A DNA stretch of 43,677 nt. Source: an uncultured Paracoccaceae bacterium. GTDB taxonomy: Bacteria; Pseudomonadota; Alphaproteobacteria; Rhodobacterales; Rhodobacteraceae. Under the pieces are notes generated by a model. That model did not search any database, had not been told where the DNA came from, and worked only from the letters and a program-made list of their open reading frames with translations. The position numbers and the translations under genes were made by a program. The DNA lies in the NCBI GenBank assembly GCA_937883775.1, contig CAKZXZ010000024.1, positions 1 to 43,677 of the forward strand. Direction: 5' to 3'. This document shows, piece by piece, positions 1 to 8,061 of the stretch (position 1 is its first letter; the number at the start of each line of letters is the position of its first letter).

Positions 1-35
1 GCACCGCCGCAACCCTACAACTACCACCCACCCCC

Positions 36-974
36 ATGACCCAACTCCCAACCCCTCGCGGCACGCTCACGCCCGACCGTCCCCTCAACGACCTCACTTG
101 GCTCCGCGTCGGTGGCCCCGCGGACTATCTGTTCCAGCCCGCCGACCTCGACGATCTGCAAGCCTTCCTCAAAGCGCTGCCCAAGGACGTCGAAGTCTTC
201 CCCATGGGCGTCGGCTCGAACTTGATCGTCCGCGATGGGGGCATCCGCGCCATCGTGATCCGCATGGGGCGGGGGTTCAATGCAATCACCATTGACGGCG
301 ATACCGTCACCGCAGGTGTCGCCGCCCTCGACGCCCATGTGGCGCGCAAGGCCGCAGACCAAGGTCTCGACTTGACCTTCCTCCGCACCATCCCCGGCGC
401 TATCGGGGGTGCCATAAGAATGAACGCGGGGTGCTATGGCTCTTACGTGGCCGACGTTTTCCATTCTGCCCAAGCCATCACGCGCGAGGGCGAGATCAAA
501 ACCCTGACCGCCCAAGATCTCAACTTCGCCTACCGTCAGACCGACCTGCCCGACGGCTGGGTTCTCACCCAAGCGACCTTCCGCGCACCCAAGGGGGACC
601 CGGAGGCCCTGAAAACCCGCATGGATGCGCAGCTTAAAAAGCGAGACGAGACGCAGCCCACCAAGGACCGCACCGCAGGCTCCACCTTCCGCAACCCCGC
701 CGGATTTTCCTCGACCGGTCAAGCGGATGACAGCCATGCGCTGAAAGCGTGGAAGGTGATTGATGACGCAGGCCTGCGCGGGCACACCCTTGGCGGCGCG
801 CAGATGTCGCCCAAGCATCCCAACTTTCTGGTCAACACCGGCACCGCCACCGCTGCTGATCTCGAAAACCTTGGCGAGCTGGTGCGCAAAAGGGTTTACG
901 AAACCAGTGGGATAACGCTAGAGTGGGAAATTATGAGGGTCGGTGAACCGGCCCCGCAAGGTACTAAAGAATAA
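36..974 (+). CDS. murB: UDP-N-acetylenolpyruvoylglucosamine reductase MurB
   Basis: MurB is the FAD- and NADPH-dependent cytosolic enzyme that reduces UDP-GlcNAc-enolpyruvate to UDP-MurNAc in peptidoglycan precursor synthesis. The 312-residue protein shows the FAD-binding run [12 protein letters not shown] (about residues 58-69), the glycine-rich [17 protein letters not shown] (119-135), a Tyr-Arg pair (166-167) and AGSTFRNP (214-221), in which Ser216 would be the proton donor. The C-terminal LEWEI (295-299) carries the expected acidic residue. Size and motif spacing fit the shorter type II MurB. The ATG at 36 is the first in frame and gives a normal N-terminus, although no clear ribosome binding site precedes it. 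It opens the envelope/division cluster, 54 bases before ddl; the gene before it lies outside the window. Confidence 0.97.
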   Translation: MTQLPTPRGTLTPDRPLNDLTWLRVGGPADYLFQPADLDDLQAFLKALPKDVEVFPMGVGSNLIVRDGGIRAIVIRMGRGFNAITIDGDTVTAGVAALDAHVARKAADQGLDLTFLRTIPGAIGGAIRMNAGCYGSYVADVFHSAQAITREGEIKTLTAQDLNFAYRQTDLPDGWVLTQATFRAPKGDPEALKTRMDAQLKKRDETQPTKDRTAGSTFRNPAGFSSTGQADDSHALKAWKVIDDAGLRGHTLGGAQMSPKHPNFLVNTGTATAADLENLGELVRKRVYETSGITLEWEIMRVGEPAPQGTKE

Positions 975-1028
975 ACAAGAAACGGGTCGCACAAGACGGC
1001 CTGCGGTAAAAATTGAGGCACACACGGG

Positions 1029-1940
1029 ATGTCGAGCAGGACACCCCCGAAAGTGGCGGTACTGATGGGCGGACCTTCGGCTGAGCGCGAGGTGTCCTTG
1101 TCCACTGGGCGCGAATGCGCCGCCGCTTTACGGGACGAAGGTTTCAACGTGATCGAGCTGGACGCGGGTCCGGACCTGATGGCGCGTCTTGCGGACGCGG
1201 CGCCTGACGTCGTGTTCAACGCGTTGCATGGCCGCTGGGGGGAAGACGGCTGCGTGCAGGGCCTCCTTGAGTGGCTGCAAATTCCCTACACCCATTCGGG
1301 TGTGCTGGCCTCGGCGCTGGCGATGGACAAGCAGCGCAGCAAGGACGTCTACAAGATCCACGGCCTGCCTGTCGTGGAAAGCGTGATTGCCCCCGCCAAA
1401 GACGTCCAAGCCGCCCATGTCATGCCGCCGCCCTATGTGGTGAAGCCGAACAACGAAGGCTCCAGCGTTGGCGTTTACCTCGTCCATGAAGGCGATCAGC
1501 CCCCACGCCTGAATGCCGAAATGCCCGATGAAGTCATGGTCGAAGCCTTCGCGCCCGGTCGCGAACTGACAACAACCGTCATCGGCGATAAGCCCCTCAC
1601 CGTCACCGATATCGTCACCGACGGCTGGTACGACTACGCCGCCAAATACGAAGAGGGCGGTTCGCACCACGTTGTCCCCGCCGATATCCCGCAAGACATT
1701 TTCGACACCTGCATGGATTACGCCCTCCGCGCCCATAACGCGCTGGGCTGCCGGGGAGTCTCCCGCACCGATTTCCGCTGGGACGAAAGCAAAGGCCTCG
1801 CAGGCCTGATCCTGCTGGAAACCAACACCCAGCCAGGCATGACGCCTACCTCGCTCACCCCCGAGCAGGCGCAGAAAGCCGGGATGAGCTTTGGCCAACT
1901 GTGCCGCTGGATGGTGGAGGATGCCTCATGCAACCGCTGA
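1029..1940 (+). CDS. ddl: D-alanine--D-alanine ligase
   Basis: This ATP-grasp ligase joins two D-alanines to make the dipeptide added to UDP-MurNAc-tripeptide. The 303-residue protein starts with the signature GGPSAEREVSL (residues 14-24), where Glu19 corresponds to the substrate-binding glutamate of E. coli DdlB. It continues with the ATP-grasp segment VVKPNNEGSSVGV and the metal-binding C-terminal region DFRWDE...LLETNTQPGMTPTSL. Length is typical. Its 3' end overlaps the chosen ftsQ start by 13 bases, suggesting translational coupling. The neighbourhood murB-ddl-ftsQ-ftsA-ftsZ is the classic division and cell wall cluster. Nothing distinguishes a DdlA from a DdlB assignment apart from this context, which favours DdlB. 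Confidence 0.97.
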   Translation: MSSRTPPKVAVLMGGPSAEREVSLSTGRECAAALRDEGFNVIELDAGPDLMARLADAAPDVVFNALHGRWGEDGCVQGLLEWLQIPYTHSGVLASALAMDKQRSKDVYKIHGLPVVESVIAPAKDVQAAHVMPPPYVVKPNNEGSSVGVYLVHEGDQPPRLNAEMPDEVMVEAFAPGRELTTTVIGDKPLTVTDIVTDGWYDYAAKYEEGGSHHVVPADIPQDIFDTCMDYALRAHNALGCRGVSRTDFRWDESKGLAGLILLETNTQPGMTPTSLTPEQAQKAGMSFGQLCRWMVEDASCNR

Positions 1941-2836
1941 CCGCCACCAAACCCGCAGCGCCCCGCCGCGATCCCGCGCCCTCGCGCTGGGCCTACCGGA
2001 TGAACCGCCTCTGGCTGACCCCGCTTTTCCGCGCGGCTCTGCGCGTCGGCCTGCCTGCCTTCCTCGTGATCTTCATCGCTGGCGCTTACTTCGCCAACCC
2101 CGAGAACCGCGAAAAGGCGGGTCTGATGGTCGCCGATCTGCGCAACCAGATCGAAACGCGCCCCGAATTCATGGTCAAACTGATGGCCATCGACGGCGCG
2201 TCCGAGCCTCTGGCCGAAGACATCCGCAGCGCCTTCCCCGTGGAATTCCCGATCTCCTCCTTCGATCTGGACCTCGCGCAAATGCAGCGCGATATCGAAG
2301 AACTTGCCGCCGTCGAAGACGCCGCCGTACGCATCAAGCCCGGCGGTATTCTTGAGCTGCAAATCACCGAGCGTATCCCCGCTATCGTCTGGCGCTCCCC
2401 CGAGGGCGTCAAGCTGCTGGACCGTGAAGGCTATGTCGTTGCTGACATTCCCGCGCGCCTTAGCCGCCCTGACTTGCCGCTCATCTCGGGTGAGGGTGCT
2501 GCCGAACACGCCACCGAAGCGCTTGAACTTCTCGCCGTCTCCGCCCCCATCGCTGACCGCATCCGCGGTCTTGTCCGCATGGGAGAGCGCCGCTGGGACG
2601 TCGCCCTTGACCGCGACCAACGCATTCTGCTGCCCCAGGAGGGCGCGGTGGCCGCACTGGAGCGGGTGATCGTTCTGGATCACGCCAAAGACATGTTGGC
2701 CCGCGACCTTGCGGTCGTGGACATTCGAAATGCCAGCCGGCCAACGATCCGGCTGAACACAACAGCAGTCGAAGAACTGCGTCGCATACGCGACATCCAG
2801 ACCGGGCAAAACAACGGGCAGAATGGGGCAAACTAA
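1928..2836 (+). CDS. ftsQ: Cell division protein FtsQ
   Basis: FtsQ is a bitopic inner-membrane divisome protein that links early and late division proteins through its periplasmic domains. The 302-residue product has a basic cytoplasmic tail (residues 1-30), one transmembrane segment (about 36-55) and a periplasmic POTRA-like region. That region includes FPVEFPISSFDLDLAQM and ERIPAIVWRSPEGVKLLDREGYV, the usual FtsQ/DivIB pattern. I chose the ATG at 1928 because GGTGGAGG lies 8-14 bases upstream; a GTG at 1901 would add nine residues deeper inside ddl. The start lies within the ddl 3' end and the stop is three bases before ftsA, so the three genes look translationally coupled. Confidence 0.94.
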   Translation: MQPLTATKPAAPRRDPAPSRWAYRMNRLWLTPLFRAALRVGLPAFLVIFIAGAYFANPENREKAGLMVADLRNQIETRPEFMVKLMAIDGASEPLAEDIRSAFPVEFPISSFDLDLAQMQRDIEELAAVEDAAVRIKPGGILELQITERIPAIVWRSPEGVKLLDREGYVVADIPARLSRPDLPLISGEGAAEHATEALELLAVSAPIADRIRGLVRMGERRWDVALDRDQRILLPQEGAVAALERVIVLDHAKDMLARDLAVVDIRNASRPTIRLNTTAVEELRRIRDIQTGQNNGQNGAN

Positions 2837-2839
2837 ACG

Positions 2840-4174
2840 ATGACCGACCTTTACCAGACCCAACGGGCCATGCGGAACATGCGGCAAGCCGCGATGCAGC
2901 GTGGCGTGATTGCGATCCTCGATATCGGCAGCAGCAAGATCGCCTGTCTGGTGCTGCGCTTTGATGGCCCCTCGCAATTCTCGGATGCCGATGGCATCGG
3001 GTCGCTCGCCGGTCAGTCCAGTTTCCGTGTGATTGGCGCAGCCACGACGCGGTCCCGCGGTGTCCGCTTTGGCGAGATTGACGCCATGCAAGAGACCGAG
3101 CGCGCCATTCGCACGGCCGTTCAGGCCGCCCAGAAGATGGCCAACACCCGCGTCGATCACGTGATCGCCTGTTTTGCCGGTGCCCGCCCGCGCAGCTACG
3201 GCCTAGACGGGATGGTCGAACTGGATGAAAACATCGCGACCGAGCAGGACATCGCCCGTGTGATGGCCTCCTGCGACGTGCCCGATTTTGGTGAGGGGCG
3301 CGAAGTGCTCCACGCCCAGCCCGTGAACTTCGCCATCGACCACCGCTCCGGCCTTGGCGATCCGCGCGGGCAGATGGGCAACGAATTGGCCGTCGATATG
3401 CACCTGCTCACGGTCGATGAAACGGTGATCCAGAACCTGCTTTACTGCATCAAGCGCTGTGATCTTGAACTGGCAGGGCTTGCGTCGTCCTCCTACGTCT
3501 CCGGGATCTCTTCGCTGGTCGAGGACGAACAAGAACTGGGTGCCGCTTGCATCGACCTTGGTGGCGGCGCGACGGGCCTGTCGATTTTCATGCGCAAGCA
3601 CATGATTTATTCCGACGCAGTGCGCTTGGGCGGCGAACACGTGACCTCTGACATTTCTATGGGGCTGCAAGTGCCGCCCGCCACCGCCGAACGGATCAAG
3701 ACCTTCTATGGTGGCGTTGTCGCTACCGGCATGGACGACCGCGAGATGATCGAAATCGGCGGCGACACCGGCGATTGGGAGCATGACCGCCGCACGGTCA
3801 GCCGCGCTGAACTGATCGGGATCATGCGCCCAAGGGTCGAGGAAATCCTTGAGGAAGTTCGCGTCCGTCTGGACGCTGCAGGGTTCGAGCATCTGCCCAG
3901 CCAGCAGATCGTTCTAACCGGCGGTGGCAGCCAAATCCCGGGTCTCGACGGTCTGGCCTCCAAGATCCTCGGCCAGCAGGTGCGCTTGGGTCGTCCGCTG
4001 CGCGTGCAGGGCCTTCCGCAAGCCGCAACAGGCCCCGCGTTTGCCTCCTCCGTCGGCCTTTGCCTCTTCGCAGCCAACCCGCAAGACGAATGGTGGGATT
4101 TCGAGATTCCCGCCGAAAAATACCCGGCCAGGTCGCTCAAAAGGGCGATCCGCTGGTTCAAAGACAACTGGTAG
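2840..4174 (+). CDS. ftsA: Cell division protein FtsA
   Basis: FtsA is an actin-like ATPase that tethers FtsZ filaments to the inner membrane and recruits later divisome proteins. The 444-residue protein shows the phosphate-1 motif AILDIGSSKIACLVL (residues 25-39), an SHS2/1C subdomain rich in MQETERAIRTAVQAAQ-type helix, the phosphate-2 motif CIDLGGGATGLSIF and the adenosine motif LTGGGSQIPGL. It ends in KRAIRWFKDNW, which fits the amphipathic membrane-targeting helix of the family. It follows ftsQ by three bases. A 168-base gap with a perfect inverted repeat separates it from ftsZ, so ftsZ may be expressed partly on its own. Confidence 0.97.
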   Translation: MTDLYQTQRAMRNMRQAAMQRGVIAILDIGSSKIACLVLRFDGPSQFSDADGIGSLAGQSSFRVIGAATTRSRGVRFGEIDAMQETERAIRTAVQAAQKMANTRVDHVIACFAGARPRSYGLDGMVELDENIATEQDIARVMASCDVPDFGEGREVLHAQPVNFAIDHRSGLGDPRGQMGNELAVDMHLLTVDETVIQNLLYCIKRCDLELAGLASSSYVSGISSLVEDEQELGAACIDLGGGATGLSIFMRKHMIYSDAVRLGGEHVTSDISMGLQVPPATAERIKTFYGGVVATGMDDREMIEIGGDTGDWEHDRRTVSRAELIGIMRPRVEEILEEVRVRLDAAGFEHLPSQQIVLTGGGSQIPGLDGLASKILGQQVRLGRPLRVQGLPQAATGPAFASSVGLCLFAANPQDEWWDFEIPAEKYPARSLKRAIRWFKDNW

Positions 4175-4220
4175 GCGCTAAATATGGGGGTTTCGGCGAA
4201 ATACCGCTGAAACCTTCCGG

Positions 4221-4255
4221 AAAAACACGATATTTTGTGCCTTTTTCGTGTTTTT
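4221..4255. repeat. Perfect inverted repeat between ftsA and ftsZ
   Basis: AAAAACACGA (4221-4230) and TCGTGTTTTT (4246-4255) form a perfect 10-bp inverted repeat around a 15-base loop, with an additional T at 4256. As RNA this is an AU-rich stem with a U-rich 3' arm. It could act as a weak terminator or attenuator, or as a protein-binding dyad controlling ftsZ. It lies 87 bases before the ftsZ start. The repeat is seen directly; its function is inferred. Confidence 0.5.
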
Positions 4256-4342
4256 TGGGTGACGTGGCGGGAATGTCACGATACGATTGGCGCTAATTCG
4301 GGGGTCAACCCCCTCAAATGGCAGATAACAGGCGGACACATT

Positions 4343-5962
4343 ATGACTTTGACCCTTTCGATGCCCGGGCAGGAAGATTTGAAACCCCGTATCACCGTCT
4401 TCGGTGTGGGTGGTGCTGGCGGTAATGCCGTCAACAACATGATCGAGAAAGAGCTCGACGGGGTCGAATTCGTCACTGCCAACACCGACGCGCAAGCGCT
4501 GCAGCAGTCGATGGCGCAGGCCAAAATCCAGATGGGTGTGAAAGTTACCGAAGGTCTGGGGGCAGGGGCCCGCGCGACCGTTGGTGCCGCCGCCGCCGAA
4601 GAAAGCATCGAACAGATCGTCGATCACCTGGCAGGTGCACACATGTGCTTCATCACCGCTGGTATGGGAGGCGGCACTGGAACGGGTGCCGCGCCGATCA
4701 TCGCGCAAGCCGCACGTGAGCTGGGCGTTCTGACCGTTGGCGTCGTGACCAAGCCGTTTCAGTTTGAAGGCGGCAAGCGGATGCGTCAGGCCGAAGACGG
4801 CGTCGAGGCGCTGCAAAAAGTCGTCGACACGCTGATCATCATCCCGAACCAGAACCTGTTCCGTCTGGCGAACGAGAAGACGACCTTCACCGAAGCCTTC
4901 TCCATGGCCGACGACGTTCTCTATCAAGGTGTCAAAGGCGTGACCGACCTGATGGTCCGTCCGGGCCTCATCAACCTCGACTTCGCAGATGTTCGCGCTG
5001 TGATGGACGAGATGGGCAAAGCCATGATGGGCACAGGCGAGGCGACCGGCGAAGATCGCGCGATCCAAGCCGCTGAAAAAGCCATCGCCAACCCGCTGCT
5101 GGACGAGATTTCGCTGCGCGGCGCGAACGGCGTTCTCATCAACATCACCGGTGGTTACGACCTCACGCTCTTTGAGCTGGACGAGGCCGCGAACCGCATC
5201 CGCGAGGAAGTGGACCCCGAGGCGAACATCATCGTCGGTTCCACGCTTGACACCGGCATGGAAGGCACGATGCGCGTCAGCGTTGTGGCAACTGGCATCG
5301 ACGCCACGGAAAGCAATGCCGAAACCCCGCTGCCGCGTCGGTCGCTGGCCGAGCCGCTGAAGCCGGTTGAAGAGGCTGTCGAAGAAACCGCGCAAGAGGT
5401 GGCACCAGCCGCCGCCGTTGCCGCAACGGCTGCCGCCGCCGAGCCGACATTGCTGGACCGGATGGAGCCCGCACAGGCCCCGGCCGCCTATACCCCAGCC
5501 GAACCCGTCTTCCAGCCGCGTGTCGAAGAGCCGGTACAGCAGCAACCCGAAGCGACAGATGATCTGCCGCCCCCGGCCTACCAACCTCAACCCGCCGCGT
5601 ATGAGCCGACCCAAGAGGTCGAAACGCCCGAAGCGGCCGCGTTCGTTGCGCCCAAAGCGCCCCAGCCCGGTGCCCCGTCACCGCAAGCCATGGCGCGCCT
5701 GCAAGCGGCCGTTCAAAAAGTACCGGCCCAGCAGCCAGCAGCCCCCGCACCTGCGGCTGAGCCTGAGGGCGACAAACCGCGCTTTGGGATCAACTCTCTT
5801 ATCAACCGCATGACAGGTCACGGACCCGAGGCAGGTGAGCGCCCCGCTCCCGCGCCGATGCGCCAGCAGCCGCCGGTGCAATCCTACGATGATGACGCTG
5901 AAGCGGATCCTGAACAGGAGCGCATCGAAATCCCTGCATTCCTGCGCCGTCAGGCCAACTAA
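4343..5962 (+). CDS. ftsZ: Cell division protein FtsZ
   Basis: FtsZ is the tubulin-like GTPase that forms the cytokinetic ring. The 539-residue protein has the nucleotide-binding start [17 protein letters not shown] (17-33), the tubulin signature [14 protein letters not shown] (107-120) and a T7-loop region around [11 protein letters not shown]. An unusually long low-complexity linker rich in Pro, Ala, Glu and Gln follows (about 335-525). The extreme C-terminus [11 protein letters not shown] is the conserved peptide that binds FtsA and other partners. A long linker is common in alphaproteobacteria. The ATG at 4343 is preceded by GGCGGA at 4331; the reading frame is open upstream to 4235, but that stretch has no FtsZ homology. 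A clear terminator follows the stop. Confidence 0.97.
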   Translation: MTLTLSMPGQEDLKPRITVFGVGGAGGNAVNNMIEKELDGVEFVTANTDAQALQQSMAQAKIQMGVKVTEGLGAGARATVGAAAAEESIEQIVDHLAGAHMCFITAGMGGGTGTGAAPIIAQAARELGVLTVGVVTKPFQFEGGKRMRQAEDGVEALQKVVDTLIIIPNQNLFRLANEKTTFTEAFSMADDVLYQGVKGVTDLMVRPGLINLDFADVRAVMDEMGKAMMGTGEATGEDRAIQAAEKAIANPLLDEISLRGANGVLINITGGYDLTLFELDEAANRIREEVDPEANIIVGSTLDTGMEGTMRVSVVATGIDATESNAETPLPRRSLAEPLKPVEEAVEETAQEVAPAAAVAATAAAAEPTLLDRMEPAQAPAAYTPAEPVFQPRVEEPVQQQPEATDDLPPPAYQPQPAAYEPTQEVETPEAAAFVAPKAPQPGAPSPQAMARLQAAVQKVPAQQPAAPAPAAEPEGDKPRFGINSLINRMTGHGPEAGERPAPAPMRQQPPVQSYDDDAEADPEQERIEIPAFLRRQAN

Positions 5963-5985
5963 ATTACGTCACATTTGAAACATTA

Positions 5986-6011
5986 AGGGTCGCCCTAGGG
6001 CGGCCCTTTTT
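5986..6011 (+). terminator. Rho-independent terminator after ftsZ
   Basis: AGGGTCGCCC (5986-5995) pairs with GGGCGGCCCT (5998-6007), with one G-U pair and a small CTAG apex, and runs straight into TTTTT. It lies 24 bases after the ftsZ stop, and separates the division cluster from lpxC. Confidence 0.8.
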
Positions 6012-6167
6012 GTTTGATCGTAAAGACTTAGCTGAAATAAGCGAAATTTTGCCGATCCGATTCGCGATATTTCAAACCGTTACAAAGAGTGAATTGAGGC
6101 TGGTTTGTCGCGCAGATACTTAAATGATGCATCGACAAAGACTGCGATGCGCGAGGCTGAGGCAAAC

Positions 6168-7088
6168 GTGCAGAAAACACTCAAATCATCGGTAACATTC
6201 GACGGGATCGGTCTCCACGGTGGGGAACCGGTGCGCGCGACCGTGCATCCGGCGTCTGCCCATCATGGTATCTGGTTCAAGCGCGTCGATGTTACGGATG
6301 CAAACCCGTTCGTGCCCGCTAAGTGGAATGCGGTTGAACAGATTTCGCTCTGCACGCTGATCCGCAATGAAGACGGCACATCGGTTTCGACCCTAGAACA
6401 TATCATGGCCGCCTTGGTCGGGTGCGGCATCCACAATGCCCTGATCGAATTGAATGGCCCGGAATTGCCGATCCTTGACGGCTCCGCCGCCGTTTTCGTG
6501 CAACGCTTTCTTGCAGCAGGGCTGCAGGCGCAGGACGAACCGGTCGCAGCAATCCGCGTTTTGCGCCCCGTAGAGGTAAGCGATGGGTTGGCCTCTGCGC
6601 GGCTGGATCCGGCAGATCATCTCATTATGGATTTCCGCATCGACTTTGAAGATGCCGCGATTGGTCAACAGACCAAGACGCTTGATTTGTCCAACGGCAC
6701 TTTTGTGCGCGAATTGTGTGACAGCCGAACGTTCTGTCGTCACTCCGACATCGAATTTATGCACGCCAACGGGATGGCCTTGGGCGGCACGCTGGATAAT
6801 GCCGTTGTGGTCGATGGCGAAACCGTCCTCAGCCCGGGTGGCTTCCGTTACAAGGACGAGGCTGTGCGCCACAAGATGCTCGATGCGTTGGGCGATCTTG
6901 GTCTGGCTGGTGCGCCGCTGATGGCGCGCTACACTGGCAACCGGGCCGGGCACGCGCTGACCAACAAATTGTTGCACGCGCTCTTTGCGGATCCGACGGC
7001 CTATGAAATCCAGCAATGCAGCGACCGCGAAAGCCGAATTTTGCCCGGCGTTGGCGTGCGTAAAGCTGACCTTCCCGCGATTGCCTGA
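6168..7088 (+). CDS. lpxC: UDP-3-O-acyl-N-acetylglucosamine deacetylase LpxC
   Basis: LpxC is the zinc deacetylase that commits UDP-3-O-acyl-GlcNAc to lipid A synthesis. From the GTG at 6168 the protein is 306 residues, matching the family length (E. coli 305), and starts QKTLKSSVTFDGIGLHGG as expected. Visible active-site residues are Glu77-His78 in TLEHIMAALVG, His235 and Asp239 in RHKMLDALGDLG, and His262 in GHALTNKLLH. GAGGCTGAGG lies just upstream of the GTG. Other in-frame starts are the ATG at 6147 (7 residues longer, no ribosome site) and the TTG at 6105 (GAGG upstream, 21 residues longer); neither matches family N-termini as well. The position ftsZ-lpxC-bamD is common in proteobacteria. 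Confidence 0.95.
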   Translation: MQKTLKSSVTFDGIGLHGGEPVRATVHPASAHHGIWFKRVDVTDANPFVPAKWNAVEQISLCTLIRNEDGTSVSTLEHIMAALVGCGIHNALIELNGPELPILDGSAAVFVQRFLAAGLQAQDEPVAAIRVLRPVEVSDGLASARLDPADHLIMDFRIDFEDAAIGQQTKTLDLSNGTFVRELCDSRTFCRHSDIEFMHANGMALGGTLDNAVVVDGETVLSPGGFRYKDEAVRHKMLDALGDLGLAGAPLMARYTGNRAGHALTNKLLHALFADPTAYEIQQCSDRESRILPGVGVRKADLPAIA

Positions 7089-7196
7089 CGTTTTCCGCGT
7101 CAAAGGCGTTTTGCCCTCCTTTTTTCTGTGTTAAACCGCAAGGAACAGGGTAGGGATCGCAGTGTCCTTCTGTCGAATGAACGGGAATATAGTCTG

Positions 7197-8036
7197 ATGA
7201 CAGGCACTTACGGGAAACTTCGGGGAACAGTGGCTTTGCTGGGTGTCGCGCTTTTAGCGGCGTGCGGCGGTGGCGGAAATCGCGAACAACCACTGGAAAC
7301 CTTTTCTGCGGAAGAGATTTACAACCGGGCCGAGTTTGAATTGGCGCAATCCGAGCCGGACGAGGCCGCGCGGTTCTTCGGCGAGGTTGAGCGTCTTTAC
7401 CCCTATTCCGAATGGGCAAAGCGCGCTTTGATTATGCAGGCCTTCGCCTATCACAAGAATCAGGACTACGAGCAAAGCCGCGCCTCGGCGCAGCGCTATA
7501 TCGACTTCTACCCAGCCGATGAAGACGCTGCCTATGCGCAGTATCTGCTCGCGCTCAGCTATTACGACCAGATCGACGAAGTGGGCCGCGATCAGGGCCT
7601 GACCTTCCAGGCGCTCCAAGCGCTGCGCACGGTCATCGAACGCTATCCCGACAGCGAATACGCGCGCTCTTCGATCCTCAAATTTGATCTGGCCTTCGAC
7701 CATCTCGCCGCCAAAGAGATGGAGATCGGGCGCTACTACCTCAAGCGCGGCCACTATTCCGCAGCGATCAACCGCTTCCGCGTTGTGGTTGAGGAGTTCC
7801 AGACCACGACCCACACGCCCGAGGCGCTGCACCGTCTGGTGGAAAGCTACCTGTCGCTGGGTCTGACGGACGAGGCGCAGACAGCAGGCGCCATCCTTGG
7901 CTTCAACTTCCAGGCCACCGATTGGTACGAGGACAGCTTTAAGCTGCTCACCGGTCGCGGGCTTGAACTGGAAGCGGCGGGCGACAGTTGGCTGCGGCAG
8001 GTCTACCGGCAGGTGGTGCAGGGCCGCTGGCTCTGA
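7197..8036 (+). CDS. bamD: Outer membrane protein assembly factor BamD
   Basis: BamD is a TPR lipoprotein of the BAM complex, which folds beta-barrel proteins into the outer membrane. The 279-residue protein has a lipoprotein signal with lipobox LLAAC, so Cys23 would be the lipidated residue. TPR-like helices follow, for example FSAEEIYNRAEFELAQSE, FFGEVERLYPYSEWAKRA and YIDFYPADEDAAYAQYLLAL. The pattern of YPYSEWA, FYP and YPDSEYA is typical of ComL/BamD. I chose the ATG at 7197 because it starts immediately before the signal peptide; the frame is open to 7128, but that extension would put 23 residues in front of it. Its place between lpxC and recN is conserved in many proteobacteria. Confidence 0.94.
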   Translation: MTGTYGKLRGTVALLGVALLAACGGGGNREQPLETFSAEEIYNRAEFELAQSEPDEAARFFGEVERLYPYSEWAKRALIMQAFAYHKNQDYEQSRASAQRYIDFYPADEDAAYAQYLLALSYYDQIDEVGRDQGLTFQALQALRTVIERYPDSEYARSSILKFDLAFDHLAAKEMEIGRYYLKRGHYSAAINRFRVVVEEFQTTTHTPEALHRLVESYLSLGLTDEAQTAGAILGFNFQATDWYEDSFKLLTGRGLELEAAGDSWLRQVYRQVVQGRWL

Positions 8037-8061
8037 TCTGACCCGAGGGGGGTGAGCGCTG

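Noticed and set aside
1718-3160. A 480-codon open frame on the minus strand across ddl, ftsQ and ftsA
   Set aside because: It is antisense to three well-recognised genes, has no recognisable domain and reflects high GC with few stop codons. Equivalent antisense frames at 21-818, 4178-5614, 37860-39470 and 39552-41078 were rejected for the same reason.
7089-7140. Terminator-like GGC-GTTTT-GCC followed by TTTTTT after lpxC
   Set aside because: The stem is only three base pairs, too weak to call.
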